Counted from the stretch's first letter, positions 1-8,758 are shown. The stretch: 64,000 nt of DNA from Streptomonospora litoralis (GCF_004323735.1 NZ_CP036455.1:4583101-4647100), one strand, 5' to 3'. The notes: a model not told the origin generated them from the sequence alone. Translations and numbers: made by a program.

Positions 1-65
1 CGCAGCAGAGCGAGATCGACGCCATGGAGGGCATGCTGCGCGACCGCGGCGCCGAGGTGACCTGA
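1..65 (+). CDS. C-terminal end of a DUF305-like protein (partial)
   Basis: Only the last 20 codons are present, ending in TGA at 63-65. The peptide QQSEIDAMEGMLRDRGAEVT resembles the end of DUF305 (ferritin-like, metal-associated, often exported) proteins, whose last helix carries a Q-x-x-EI-x-x-M signature. The match rests on about ten residues, so the family call is tentative. The gene reads in the same direction as cydA but is separated from it by about 190 bases that contain dyad symmetries, so co-transcription is not implied. Confidence 0.45.
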   Translation, partial: QQSEIDAMEGMLRDRGAEVT

Positions 66-200
66 GCAGCGCGCCGGTCCGCCGCGGCACGCCGCCCCTG
101 ACATGCGTCCGCCGGGCCCGCGCCGCCCGGATCGACGCGGGCCCGGCGTCCCGGGTGATGTGTACCTCCCCCGGCCCCGGTCGACTTACGACGCCGTGTA

Positions 201-223
201 GAACTACAGTTCGTAGTACTACG
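201..223. promoter_or_regulatory. Paired palindromes upstream of cydA
   Basis: Two 12-bp perfect palindromes sit side by side: GAACTACAGTTC at 201-212 and CGTAGTACTACG at 212-223. They lie within a wider imperfect dyad (about 181-232) flanked by GTCGAC on both sides. They end about 35 bases before the cydA start, where a redox or oxygen-responsive regulator would be expected to act. The sequence is not the Rex consensus TGTGAA-N4-TTCACA, so the regulator is unknown. Confidence 0.5.
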
Positions 224-257
224 GGTCGTCGACATAGGGAGCCTTGGAGAGGCGGGC

Positions 258-1787
258 ATGGACGCTCTGGATCTCGCACGGTGGCAGTTCGGCATCACGA
301 CCATCTACCACTTCCTGTTCGTGCCGCTGACGATCGGCCTGTCGGTCATCGTCGCCTCCCTGCAGACCGCCTGGTACCGCACCGGCAAGCACCAGTACCT
401 GCAGGCGACCAAGTTCTTCGGCAAGCTCTTCCTGATCAACTTCGCCATGGGCGTGGTGACGGGCATCGTGCAGGAGTTCCAGTTCGGGATGAACTGGAGC
501 GAGTACTCCCGCTTCGTCGGCGACGTCTTCGGGGCCCCGCTGGCTCTGGAGGCCCTGCTGGCCTTCTTCCTGGAGTCCACTTTCATCGGTCTGTGGATCT
601 TCGGCTGGGACAAGCTGCCGCGCAGGGTCCACCTCGCCTGCATCTGGGCCGCTGCCGTCGGCACCAACCTGTCCGCCTACTTCATCCTCGCGGCCAACGC
701 CTGGATGCGGCACCCCGTCGGCTTCAGCCGCAACCCCGAGACGGGCCGCGCCGAGCTGACCGACATCTGGGCGGTACTCGCCAACAACCAGGCGTGGTCC
801 ACCTACCTGCACGTCCTCGCCGCGGCCTTCATCACCGCCGGCATGTTCGTGGCCGCGGTCAGCGCCTACAAGCTCTGGAGTTCCCGCCCGGCCGCGAACG
901 GCGACGGCGAAGCGGCCGAGGCCGCCGGGCGCGCGGCCGGTGCAGCGGGGCGCGGCACCGGCGCAGCGGGGACGGACGGCGATCCCGCCGGGCGGACACC
1001 GGCGGGCCGCGAGCGCGAACTGTTCCGCACCACCCTGCGGGCGGGTATGGTCGTCACCCTCATCGCCGGGGTCCTGGCGGTCTACTCCGGAGACCACCAG
1101 GCCAAGCTGGCCGCCGCCTACGAACCGATGAAGCTCGCCGCGGCCGAGGCCCACTGGGAGACCGAGGAGAGCGCTTCCTTCTCCGCCTTCGCCGTGGGCG
1201 ACACCGAGGAGCGGCTGAACGTCATCGACGTCAACGTGCCGCATGTGCTCAGCTTTTTGGCCACCGGCGAGCTGGACGGCACGGTGCAGGGCGTCAACGA
1301 CCTCCAGCGGGAGTACGAGCAGATCTACGGCGAGGGCGACTACACCCCCAACGTCTTCATCCTGTACTGGGCGTTCCGGCTGATGATCGGGCTCGGCCTG
1401 TTCGGCGTGGCGGTGTCGGCTCTGGGCCTGTGGCTGACGCGGCGCCGCCGCCTGCCGACGACCCGCTGGTTCTACTACGGGGCGATCGCTGCCCTGCCCG
1501 CCGCGCTGGCCGCCAACATCCTGGGCTGGATCCTCACCGAGATGGGCCGCCAACCCTGGACCGTGCACGGCGAACTGCTCACCGCCGCCAGCGTCTCCCC
1601 CGGCGTCAGCCTGGGCACCGTCGCGTTCTCGCTGGCGATGTTCACCGCGGTCTACGGGGTGCTCGCCGTCGTCGAGGCGGGACTGCTGTGGCGCTACATC
1701 AAGGCCGGACCCTCCCACGTCGTCCCCGACCGGGACGACGAGGACGAGTCCGGCTCCGAGCCCCCCGTCCCGGCCTTCGTCTACTAG
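258..1787 (+). CDS. cydA: Cytochrome bd ubiquinol/menaquinol oxidase subunit I
   Basis: Quinol-oxidising, oxygen-reducing subunit of the high-affinity bd oxidase in the cytoplasmic membrane; it carries hemes b558, b595 and d. The 509-aa product has the family's multi-helix layout, with His18 in the first helix (WQFGITTIYHFLF, counterpart of E. coli His19, a heme ligand) and a second His near residue 184 before an Ala-rich helix. The GDHQAKLAAAYEPMKLAAAE segment near residue 280 is the quinol-loop signature. An Ala/Gly-rich cytoplasmic stretch at about residues 214-255 lengthens the loop before it and looks lineage-specific. ATG 258 follows a GGAG-type purine-rich leader. The stop is 12 bases before cydB, forming an operon with cydB, cydD and cydC. 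Confidence 0.96.
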   Translation: MDALDLARWQFGITTIYHFLFVPLTIGLSVIVASLQTAWYRTGKHQYLQATKFFGKLFLINFAMGVVTGIVQEFQFGMNWSEYSRFVGDVFGAPLALEALLAFFLESTFIGLWIFGWDKLPRRVHLACIWAAAVGTNLSAYFILAANAWMRHPVGFSRNPETGRAELTDIWAVLANNQAWSTYLHVLAAAFITAGMFVAAVSAYKLWSSRPAANGDGEAAEAAGRAAGAAGRGTGAAGTDGDPAGRTPAGRERELFRTTLRAGMVVTLIAGVLAVYSGDHQAKLAAAYEPMKLAAAEAHWETEESASFSAFAVGDTEERLNVIDVNVPHVLSFLATGELDGTVQGVNDLQREYEQIYGEGDYTPNVFILYWAFRLMIGLGLFGVAVSALGLWLTRRRRLPTTRWFYYGAIAALPAALAANILGWILTEMGRQPWTVHGELLTAASVSPGVSLGTVAFSLAMFTAVYGVLAVVEAGLLWRYIKAGPSHVVPDRDDEDESGSEPPVPAFVY

Positions 1788-1799
1788 GAGCCGACGACC

Positions 1800-2894
1800 A
1801 TGGAACTCCCCGACATCTGGTTCATCGCCATCGCCATCCTGTGGACGGGCTACTTCGTGCTGGAGGGCTTCGACTTCGGCGTGGGGGTGCTGCTCCCGTT
1901 CGTCGGCAAAGACGACACCGACAGGCGGGTCATGATCAACTCGATCGGGCCGGTCTGGGACGGCAACGAGGTGTGGCTGATCACCGCGGCAGGCGCGATG
2001 TTCGCCGCCTTCCCGGCCTGGTACGCGTCCACGTTCAGCGGCTTCTACCTGCCGCTGCTGCTGATCCTGCTCGCGCTGATCGTGCGCGGGGTCGCCTTCG
2101 AGTACCGCGGGAAGGGCGACACCGACCGCTGGCGCGCCTGGTGGGACCGGGCGATCTTCTTCGGCAGCGCGGTACCGGCGGTGCTGTGGGGGGTGGTCTT
2201 CGGGAACATCGTGCGCGGGGTGCCGATGGACGCCGGCGGGATCGTCACGGGCGGACTGGCCGACCTGCTCAACCCGTACGCGCTGCTGGGCGGGCTGACC
2301 ACGTTGTCGCTGTTCACCCTGCACGGAGCGGTCTTTCTGACCCTGAAGACCTCCGGGGCGGTGCGTGCGCGCGCCCGCGGGGCCGCGCTGCGGACGGCGC
2401 CGGTCGCGGTGCCGGCGGGCGCGGTCTTCCTGGCCTGGACGCAGTTCTCGCACGGCGCCGACTGGACGCTGCCCGTCGCCGCGGCGGCGGCCGCCGCACT
2501 GCTCGCCGGTGCGACACTGGCCGCATCCGGCCGGGAAGGGTGGTCGTTCGCGGCCACGGCGCTCGCGATCGGCGGGACCTCGATCACCCTGTTCGGGGCG
2601 CTCCACCCCGCCGTGCTGCCCTCCACGACGGACCCCGCGTTCGACCTGACCGTGCAGAACGCGTCTTCGGCGCCCTACACGCTGACCGTCCTGTCGTGGG
2701 TGGCGCTGGTGTTCCTGCCGCTGGTGATGGGCTACCAGGCGTGGAGCTACTGGGTGTTCCGCAAGCGCGTGAGCCGCGAGCACATCGACCCCGCGCCCGC
2801 CTATGGTGGCCCTGAGCCGACGGGTGCGGAAGGCTCCGGTCCCGGCGGTGCAGGGGGCTCGGCCGCGCCGGTGCAGCGCACGGGCGGCGACTGA
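1800..2894 (+). CDS. cydB: Cytochrome bd oxidase subunit II
   Basis: Structural partner of CydA in the membrane-bound bd oxidase. The 364-aa product begins with the family-typical MELPDIWFIAIAILWTGYFV helix and the LEGFDFGVGVLLPFVGKD loop, followed by about eight hydrophobic helices. The last 30 residues are Gly/Pro-rich and probably unstructured. ATG 1800 is preceded by AGGAG at 1786-1790, which overlaps the cydA stop, so translation is probably coupled. The end is 22 bases before the cydD start. Confidence 0.96.
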   Translation: MELPDIWFIAIAILWTGYFVLEGFDFGVGVLLPFVGKDDTDRRVMINSIGPVWDGNEVWLITAAGAMFAAFPAWYASTFSGFYLPLLLILLALIVRGVAFEYRGKGDTDRWRAWWDRAIFFGSAVPAVLWGVVFGNIVRGVPMDAGGIVTGGLADLLNPYALLGGLTTLSLFTLHGAVFLTLKTSGAVRARARGAALRTAPVAVPAGAVFLAWTQFSHGADWTLPVAAAAAAALLAGATLAASGREGWSFAATALAIGGTSITLFGALHPAVLPSTTDPAFDLTVQNASSAPYTLTVLSWVALVFLPLVMGYQAWSYWVFRKRVSREHIDPAPAYGGPEPTGAEGSGPGGAGGSAAPVQRTGGD

Positions 2895-2916
2895 CCCCCG
2901 AGAGGACCTGATTCGA

Positions 2917-5055
2917 ATGAAGCCGCTCGACCCCCGCCTGGTGCGCACGGCACGCGCGGTCCGGGTGCACCTGGCCGTCACGGTACTGACGGGCGCGGCC
3001 GTGACCGGGTTCGTCCTGGCGCAGGCGTGGCTGCTGGCGCACGTCATCTCGGGCGCGGCGGCCGGAATGGGCGCCGACGAGCTTGGGTGGGCGATCACCG
3101 CGGTCGCGCTCGTGGCGCTCGCCCGCGCCGCCATGGCCTACGGGGCCGAAACGGCTGCGCTGCGGTCGGCGGCCAAGGCCAAGTCCCAGCTGCGCAGGCG
3201 CCTGGTCGCGCACGTGACCGGGACAGGCGGCGGAAACGGCAACGACTCCCCCGGACCCGCGCGGTCCGCGGGGGCGGAGGCGGTCTGGTTGTCAGGGCAG
3301 GCCGGCTCCGATGAGGGGACGAGCACGCCGCGCGCCGGTGAGTTGGTCACACTCGCCACTCGTGGCCTCGACGCGCTGGATGACTACTTCGCCCGGTATC
3401 TCCCGCAGCTGGTGCTGGCGGTGCTCGTCCCCGCCGCCGTCCTCGTCGTCGTGGCGGGCGCGGACTGGATCTCCGCGGTCGTCATCGCGGTCACCCTGCC
3501 GCTCATCCCGCTGTTCATGGCCCTGGTCGGCTGGCACACCCAGGCCCGCACGCAACGGCAGTGGCGGCTGCTGAACCGCCTGGGCGGCCACTTCCTGGAC
3601 GTGGTGGAAGGCCTGCCGACACTGGCGATCTTCCGCCGAGCCAAGGCGCAGGCGGCCATCATCCGGCGCATCACCGACGAGCACCGGCGCACCACCATGG
3701 CGACGCTGCGGGTCGCCTTCCTGTCGGCGTTCGTCCTGGAGCTGCTGTCGACGCTCGCGGTGGCGCTGGTGGCCGTGGAGATCGGCATCCGGCTGATGTA
3801 CGGGATGCTGGACTTCCAGACCGCCCTGCTGGTGCTGATCCTGGCCCCGGAGGCCTACCTGCCGCTGCGGGAGGTGGGATCGCGCTTCCACGCCAGCATG
3901 GAGGGAGTGGCAGCAGCCGAGCAGGTGTTCACCGAGTTGGAGAGGCGCCGAGCGAGCGAAGTGGACACCGGCGACCCCGAAGGCGACACCCGGGGTCCGC
4001 GCAGCCGAGCGAGAAGCCGAACACTCCCAACCAACACCGAGTTGGAGAGGCGCCGAGCGAGCGAAGTGGACACCGGCGACCCCGAAGGCGACACCCGGGG
4101 TCCGCGCAGCCGAGCGAGAAGCCGAACACTCCCAACCAACACCGAGTTGGAGAGGCGCCGAGCGAGCGAAGTGGACACCGGCGACCCCGAAGGCGACACC
4201 CGGGGTCCGCGCAGCCGAGCGAGAAGCCGAACACTCCCGACCAACACCGAGTTGGAGAGGCGCCGAGCGAGCGAAGTGGACCCCGGCGACCCCGAAGGCG
4301 ACACCGAATCGCCGCGAGCGTACGGCGCCGCCTGGATACGCCTGGAAGACGTCCGGCTGGTCTATCCCGGAAGGGATGTGCCCGCGCTCGACGGCGTCGA
4401 CCTGCTGATCTCACCCGGGCGGTCGGTCCTCCTCGTCGGGCCGAGCGGATCCGGAAAGAGTTCGCTGCTGTCGCTCCTCCTCCGGTTCGCCGCGCCCTCG
4501 TCGGGCCGCATCGTGGTGCGCGGCGCCGGGGACGAGGACGCCGCCGAGGCGGCGGACCATCCGGATGCGGATGCCGACTGGGCCGCGCTGGAGGACGTTC
4601 CCGCGGACGAGTGGCGCCGGCGGATCGCGTGGGTACCGCAGTCGCCCTACCTCTTCGACGACAGCGTCGCCGACAACATCCGCCTCGGCGCGCCCGACGC
4701 GGATATCGCCGAGGTCCGGCGGGCCGCCGAACGCGCCGAGGCCGACGGCTTCATCCGCGCCCTGCCCGACGGCTACGAGACCCGGCTGGGCGAGCGGGGT
4801 GCCCGCCTATCCGCGGGTCAGCGGCAGCGCATCGCCGTCGCACGCGCCTTCCTGCGGGATGCGCCGATCGTGCTGCTGGACGAACCGACGGCCCACCTCG
4901 ACCCGGACAACGCCGCCGCTGTCCGCACCGCCGTCACGCGGCTGCTGCGCGGCCGCACAGGCGTCGTCGTGGCCCACGACGCCCGTTGGGCCGACGCCGT
5001 GGACGAAGTGGTGCCGGTTCGCGGCGGACGTGTCGAAGCGGGGGTGACCCGATGA
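2917..5055 (+). CDS. cydD: Heterodimeric ABC exporter CydD (thiol exporter for cytochrome bd assembly)
   Basis: CydDC exports glutathione or cysteine-type thiols and is needed to assemble cytochrome bd. The product (712 aa from ATG 2917, preceded by AGAGGA) has an N-terminal six-helix ABC exporter domain (about 1-335), an abnormal linker (about 339-463) and a C-terminal ATPase with Walker A GPSGSGKSS (about 508), signature LSAGQRQR (about 631) and Walker B VLLDEPTAHLDP. The linker is more than three copies of a 35-residue Arg/Glu-rich repeat specified by a 105-bp tandem DNA repeat; this makes the protein about 125 residues longer than expected. Frame and stop codons are intact. The reading frame continues upstream of 2917, but ATG 2917 has the ribosome-binding site. 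The stop overlaps the cydC start as ATGA. Confidence 0.93.
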   Translation: MKPLDPRLVRTARAVRVHLAVTVLTGAAVTGFVLAQAWLLAHVISGAAAGMGADELGWAITAVALVALARAAMAYGAETAALRSAAKAKSQLRRRLVAHVTGTGGGNGNDSPGPARSAGAEAVWLSGQAGSDEGTSTPRAGELVTLATRGLDALDDYFARYLPQLVLAVLVPAAVLVVVAGADWISAVVIAVTLPLIPLFMALVGWHTQARTQRQWRLLNRLGGHFLDVVEGLPTLAIFRRAKAQAAIIRRITDEHRRTTMATLRVAFLSAFVLELLSTLAVALVAVEIGIRLMYGMLDFQTALLVLILAPEAYLPLREVGSRFHASMEGVAAAEQVFTELERRRASEVDTGDPEGDTRGPRSRARSRTLPTNTELERRRASEVDTGDPEGDTRGPRSRARSRTLPTNTELERRRASEVDTGDPEGDTRGPRSRARSRTLPTNTELERRRASEVDPGDPEGDTESPRAYGAAWIRLEDVRLVYPGRDVPALDGVDLLISPGRSVLLVGPSGSGKSSLLSLLLRFAAPSSGRIVVRGAGDEDAAEAADHPDADADWAALEDVPADEWRRRIAWVPQSPYLFDDSVADNIRLGAPDADIAEVRRAAERAEADGFIRALPDGYETRLGERGARLSAGQRQRIAVARAFLRDAPIVLLDEPTAHLDPDNAAAVRTAVTRLLRGRTGVVVAHDARWADAVDEVVPVRGGRVEAGVTR
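3931..4305. repeat. 105-bp direct tandem repeat (about 3.6 copies) inside cydD
   Basis: Units begin at 3931, 4036, 4141 and 4246, exactly 105 bp (35 codons) apart. The fourth is truncated after about 60 bp. Copies are nearly identical: copy 3 has a G at 4239 where copies 1 and 2 have A, and copy 4 reads GTGGACCCC instead of GTGGACACC. Each full unit contains a 7-bp hairpin arm pair (GACCCCG / CGGGGTC). Because the unit is a multiple of three, copy number can change without breaking cydD. The repeat is also open in another plus-strand frame and on the minus strand. Confidence 0.97.
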
Positions 5056-6962
5056 ACAGCACCAAGGCATCCGGAGTTCCCGCGGGCGAGGCTGCCGCGG
5101 CGGCGCGGGATGGCGCGGCCGACACCGCGGCGGGTGTGCCGTCGTCCGCCGCGGGCGACACCCGCCCCGCCGCACCCGGCAGAGACCCGCTGTGGCGGAT
5201 GATCGCCCTCGCGCGGCCGCGCAGCACGCGTTTCGTGCTGGGCGTCGTGCTGGGCGCACTCGCCACGGGTTCGGGGGTGGCGCTGCTGAGTGTCGCCGCG
5301 TGGCTCATCGCGAAAGCTGCGGAGCACCCGCCCATCACGGCGTTGAGCGTCGCCGTGGTCGCCACCCGGGCACTGGGGATCTCCCGCGGCGTCACGCGGT
5401 ACCTGGAGCGACTGGTGACCCACGATGCGGCGTTCCGCACGTTGGCCGACGTGCGGGTCCGGGTCTACGAGCGGCTGGCGCGCACCGAACCGGTGCGCCG
5501 CTTCCGTTCCGGCGATCTGGTGTCGCGGCTGGTCAGCGACACCGATGCCACTCAGGATCTGTTGGTGCGCGGGCTGACACCGCCGCTCGCCGCGCTGCTC
5601 ACCGGGGGCGCGACCGTGCTCTTCGGCACGGTGCTGCTGGTGCCCGGCGGCCTGCTGCTGGGGACGGGGCTGGTCCTGGCGGGAGTGGCGGTTCCGCTGG
5701 TCGCGGCGGCGCTGGGGCGGCGGCCGGGCCGGCGCCAGGCGGACGCCCGCGGAGAGCTGTCGACGGCCTTGGTCGACACCCTCTACGGGGCACCGGATCT
5801 GGTCGCCTACGGTGCGATGGAGCGCGCCGTGCAGCGGGTGAACGACGCCGACGCCGAGCTGACACGCGTCGCCCGGCGCGACGCCGCCGTGCTGGGCTTC
5901 GGGGCGGGGGCGGCCTCGCTGATCACCGGCCTGACGGTGTGGGGGACGCTGCTGCTCGGGGTCACCGCGGTCCAGGGCGGCACGCTCAGCGCGATCTCGC
6001 TGGCCGTGCTGGTGCTGACGGCCCTGGCGGCGTTCGAGACCGTGGCGCCGCTGCCGGCGGTCGCGGCCCGGCTGGGCGCCATCCGCGCCGGCGGCGAACG
6101 CCTCTTCGGCATCCTGGACACGCCTCCCTCGGTCGCTGCCCCGGCCCGTGCGGACCGGCCGCTGCCCGAGCCCGCCGAGTCCGCCGGAACGACCGGCGCA
6201 GACCCCGACGGCGACGACGGCGCGGCGGGTGACGGGGACAGCGGGCTGCGCGTGCGCTCACTGCGGGTGCGCTACGCCCCCGACGAGCCCTGGGCCCTGA
6301 ACGGGGTGGACCTCGCCGTACCGCCGGGGCGAACCGTGGCCGTGGTGGGTCCGAGCGGCGCCGGGAAGAGCACGCTCGCCGCTGTGCTGCTGCGGTTCCG
6401 CGACCCCGACTCCGGGACGGTGGAGCTGCACGGCGCCGACATCACCGAGTACGCGGCCGACGAGGTCCGCGCCGCGGTCACGGGCGTACCGCAGGACCCG
6501 CACATCTTCGCGAGCACGGTGCGCGAGAACCTCCGGCTCGCCGCCGCCCCCGATGCGGACGACGAGCGGCTGTGGGAGGCGCTGGAGCGGGCACGGCTGG
6601 CGGACGAGGTGCGCGCGATGCCGGAGGGGCTCGGCACCGAGGTGGGCTCGCACGGTATGCGGCTGAGCGGCGGCATGCGGCAGCGGCTGGCGCTCGCCCG
6701 TGCGCTGCTGGCCGCACCGCGCGTGCTCGTGCTGGACGAGCCCACGGCGCATCTGGACCCGGACGCGCGCGACGCGGTCGTGGCGGATGTGCTGGCGGCG
6801 GCCGAGGGATACTCGACGCTGCTGATCACCCACGACCTGGCGGGCCTGGACCGGGTGGACGATGTCTACGTGGTCGCCGAGGGCGAGGTCGTCCAGCACG
6901 GCACGCACGAGGAGCTGTCGGCGGACGAGCAGGGGTGGTACGCGCGCGCACTGCGCGCATGA
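5052..6962 (+). CDS. cydC: Heterodimeric ABC exporter CydC
   Basis: Second half-transporter of CydDC. The 636-aa product starts at ATG 5052, overlapping the cydD stop by four bases. It has an Ala-rich N-terminal extension (about 45 residues), a six-helix membrane domain (about 50-330), an acidic linker, and a C-terminal ATPase with GPSGAGKST, signature LSGGMRQR and VLVLDEPTAHLDPDA. The order cydA-cydB-cydD-cydC is the usual actinobacterial operon, and this is its last recognisable gene. Unlike its CydD partner, CydC has no internal repeat. Confidence 0.95.
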   Translation: MNSTKASGVPAGEAAAAARDGAADTAAGVPSSAAGDTRPAAPGRDPLWRMIALARPRSTRFVLGVVLGALATGSGVALLSVAAWLIAKAAEHPPITALSVAVVATRALGISRGVTRYLERLVTHDAAFRTLADVRVRVYERLARTEPVRRFRSGDLVSRLVSDTDATQDLLVRGLTPPLAALLTGGATVLFGTVLLVPGGLLLGTGLVLAGVAVPLVAAALGRRPGRRQADARGELSTALVDTLYGAPDLVAYGAMERAVQRVNDADAELTRVARRDAAVLGFGAGAASLITGLTVWGTLLLGVTAVQGGTLSAISLAVLVLTALAAFETVAPLPAVAARLGAIRAGGERLFGILDTPPSVAAPARADRPLPEPAESAGTTGADPDGDDGAAGDGDSGLRVRSLRVRYAPDEPWALNGVDLAVPPGRTVAVVGPSGAGKSTLAAVLLRFRDPDSGTVELHGADITEYAADEVRAAVTGVPQDPHIFASTVRENLRLAAAPDADDERLWEALERARLADEVRAMPEGLGTEVGSHGMRLSGGMRQRLALARALLAAPRVLVLDEPTAHLDPDARDAVVADVLAAAEGYSTLLITHDLAGLDRVDDVYVVAEGEVVQHGTHEELSADEQGWYARALRA

Positions 6963-7111
6963 GCGGACACCGGGCTCCGGCGGTGATCCGAGACGGACGG
7001 AACCGCACGATCACCGTGCCGCCGGGCCGCTCACTCGGCGCCGCGCGAACGGTATCCGAAGCCGCGGAGGCCGACGTCCGCTGCGAGGGGTTCCGCGAGG
7101 CGTAACCGCGG

Positions 7112-7155
7112 CCGCCGGGCACCGCGGCGGGCCGCGCGGGCGCGGTGCCCGGCGG
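7112..7155. terminator. GC-rich hairpin after the cyd operon
   Basis: Perfect 15-bp inverted repeat (arms 7112-7126 and 7141-7155, core GGGCACCGCG / CGCGGTGCCC) with a 14-base loop, 150 bases after the cydC stop. There is no T-tract, as is common for actinomycete terminators. The remaining noncoding bases 6963-7354 hold only a doubtful 48-codon frame from 6959 and no other recognisable feature. Confidence 0.65.
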
Positions 7156-7354
7156 ACGGGCCCCGAGCGCCGTGCCCCGGTTCGGCGGGGAGCAGCGGAG
7201 GCGGGGATCCGGTGTCCGGTTCCGCTGCCGTGATTCGCTTTGTCCACAGGGAACGGATCCGGCTGGTGGGCTGGACGGCCGCTCTTCCAGCATGGAGATC
7301 GACCGGGTACCCGCCGGGGGGTGCTCGGCGTCTCCATCGGACTGGAGGTTCGCC

Positions 7355-7870
7355 ATGGGCTTGACCGCCCGCGTCCTGCTCACCGTGTTCGTCGTCGGCC
7401 TGGGGCTGATACCGCCACCGGCCGGCGCGCAAGAGGAGGCCGCGATGCACGAGTTGGCGGGATTCACCGTCGATCACCTGCCCGAGGGGATCGGCGACCA
7501 GGTCACGGACTTCCACACCGAGTGGGGCGGCGTCGCCTTCGCCTCGCGCGTGTGGGAGCGCGAACTGCCCGACGGCGGCTACAGCGTCGATCTGAAGGTC
7601 AACGTCCTGCGCGGCGACCGCCTCGCCGACCTGGCGGCGACACGGGCGTTTCTCGCCGAGTACCACGAACGCGACCCGGCCGAGTGGGATCTGCGCCCGT
7701 TCCGGCACGGCGACGCGGCTGGGCACCGCACCGACGGTCTGGCGTTCTGGCTGGTGGAGCGGGGCCTCGTGGCGGAGGTTCGCCTCGACTCCGCCCGGTT
7801 CCCCGAACCTGAGCTCACCAGGACGGCGCTGGGGGTGCACCGGGTGGGACCGGCGGAGCGGAGCGGGTGA
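7355..7870 (+). CDS. Small secreted protein of unknown function
   Basis: 171-aa product with a clear Sec signal peptide: MGLTARVLL, then a hydrophobic core, then PPPAGAQ with likely cleavage after AGA near residue 24. The mature part (about 145 aa) has a conserved-looking pattern with FTVDHLPEGIGD, an acidic DFHTEWGG, and an FLAEYHERDPAEWDLRPF segment. I recognise it as an actinobacterial hypothetical-protein type but know no function. ATG 7355 has CTGGAGG 8 bases upstream; an in-frame ATG at 7292 would bury the signal peptide. It stands alone between the cyd terminator and a convergent DUF1707 gene. Confidence 0.75.
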   Translation: MGLTARVLLTVFVVGLGLIPPPAGAQEEAAMHELAGFTVDHLPEGIGDQVTDFHTEWGGVAFASRVWERELPDGGYSVDLKVNVLRGDRLADLAATRAFLAEYHERDPAEWDLRPFRHGDAAGHRTDGLAFWLVERGLVAEVRLDSARFPEPELTRTALGVHRVGPAERSG

Positions 7871-7918
7871 TCCGCTGCGGGCGCTCGCTGCCGTCCGCGG
7901 GCGGCCGCGCGTCGCCGC

Positions 7919-8572
7919 TCACGCGTCGCTCCACCGCCCCCAGCTGCCCGATCCCATCCAGTCGTCCACACGGCGCCGATAGCGCACTCGCAGCGCGCCG
8001 CCCTTGATGTTGCCGGTGATCCGGAAATGCGGGGCCGGCGGGGCGGGGGCATCGGGGACCGCTGAGTAGAAGCTGCCGAACCACGAGGTGTCGACGGTCG
8101 CGACCGCGGTGGCGTGGTTCGGCAGCACGATCTTGGTCTGGCCCCACGGGCCGTGCAGTACGACGTCGACGACGTTCGCGAGCAGATGGGCTTCGGTGAA
8201 GTCCAGCCGGGTGTCGCCGTAGGGGTTGCTGACCTCGATGCGCTCGGGTACGCGCCAGTTGCCGCGCCGGACCACGAGGCCGGCGGTCGCGCGGATGACG
8301 GCCGGTGTAGCGGGCTCCGCCGAGACCGGGGCGCCCGGATCCGGCGAGGCGGCGGGCATGGGAGCGGGCGGCGCCACCCCTTTTACCGGCAGATCGGCGG
8401 TGAGGGGATCAAGTTCGGCGTAGGTGCGCGCACGGTAGGCCAGATCGAGGCGCTCGGCCAGTTCGTCCAGGGTGATGCGCCCTTCCCCGACGGCGTCCTG
8501 GAGGATGCGCGCCACCTCGTCGCGATCGCCGTCAGAGGCCCGCAACTGCCGGTCATCACCCTCTGCACCCAC
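7919..8572 (-). CDS. DUF1707 and LiaF-like domain protein
   Basis: Product of about 217 aa. Residues about 9-65 (LRASDGDRDEVARILQDAVG onward, ending DPLTADLP) are the DUF1707 domain common in actinobacterial membrane- and envelope-associated proteins. The C-terminal half (IEVSNPYGDTRLDFTEA, then VVDVVLHGPWGQTKIVLP) matches the beta-strand repeat of LiaF/cell-wall-active-antibiotic-response domains. No transmembrane helix is evident. GTG 8572 is chosen because GGGAG lies just upstream and DUF1707 proteins usually start a few residues before the domain. ATG 8674 would add 34 Arg-rich residues and is the alternative. Confidence 0.8.
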   Translation of the reverse strand: MGAEGDDRQLRASDGDRDEVARILQDAVGEGRITLDELAERLDLAYRARTYAELDPLTADLPVKGVAPPAPMPAASPDPGAPVSAEPATPAVIRATAGLVVRRGNWRVPERIEVSNPYGDTRLDFTEAHLLANVVDVVLHGPWGQTKIVLPNHATAVATVDTSWFGSFYSAVPDAPAPPAPHFRITGNIKGGALRVRYRRRVDDWMGSGSWGRWSDA

Positions 8573-8742
8573 ACTGCTCCCAATTCGCCGCGCCCCGCGT
8601 CCGACTCCGAACTCAAGCCGCCGGGGCTTTCGAACCCGCCGAATCTCCGGGGCCTGACCGTCTCCTTGCCTCATCCTAGGTACACCCGTCGACACAAGGG
8701 AGACGGATGGCCAGAAAACCCATCTGGGCACACCTATACCTC

Positions 8743-8758
8743 TGATTTGGTCAAATCA
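8743..8758. promoter_or_regulatory. 16-bp palindrome in a low-GC island
   Basis: TGATTTGGTCAAATCA is a perfect inverted repeat with a 2-base centre, within the AT-rich stretch 8700-8880 that contrasts with its GC-rich surroundings. It lies upstream of the leftward DUF1707 gene. Other dyads nearby are CCGAT-TCG-ATCGG (about 8858-8870) and ACAACG/CGTTGT (about 8815-8837). No gene is visible between 8675 and 9121. Confidence 0.5.

Noticed and set aside
219-3134. 971-codon open frame on the minus strand opposite cydA and cydB
   Set aside because: Composition is Arg/Gly/Ala/His-rich with no domain pattern, and both subunits of bd oxidase on the other strand are unmistakable; long antisense frames are a by-product of high GC.
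3931-4305. Repeat considered as a CRISPR array or minisatellite
   Set aside because: Units are contiguous without spacers and preserve the reading frame inside a gene, so it is not CRISPR.
3855-4414. Minus-strand frames through the CydD repeat, giving repeated Leu/Ser/Arg peptides
   Set aside because: Openness in several frames follows from the 105-bp repeat having no stops; there is no ribosome-binding site, and the plus-strand CydD frame is continuous with true domains on both sides.
6959-7105. 48-codon frame right after cydC, with ATGA overlap
   Set aside because: No recognisable family, no separate ribosome-binding site, and its end runs into the terminator hairpin; coupling alone is not enough.
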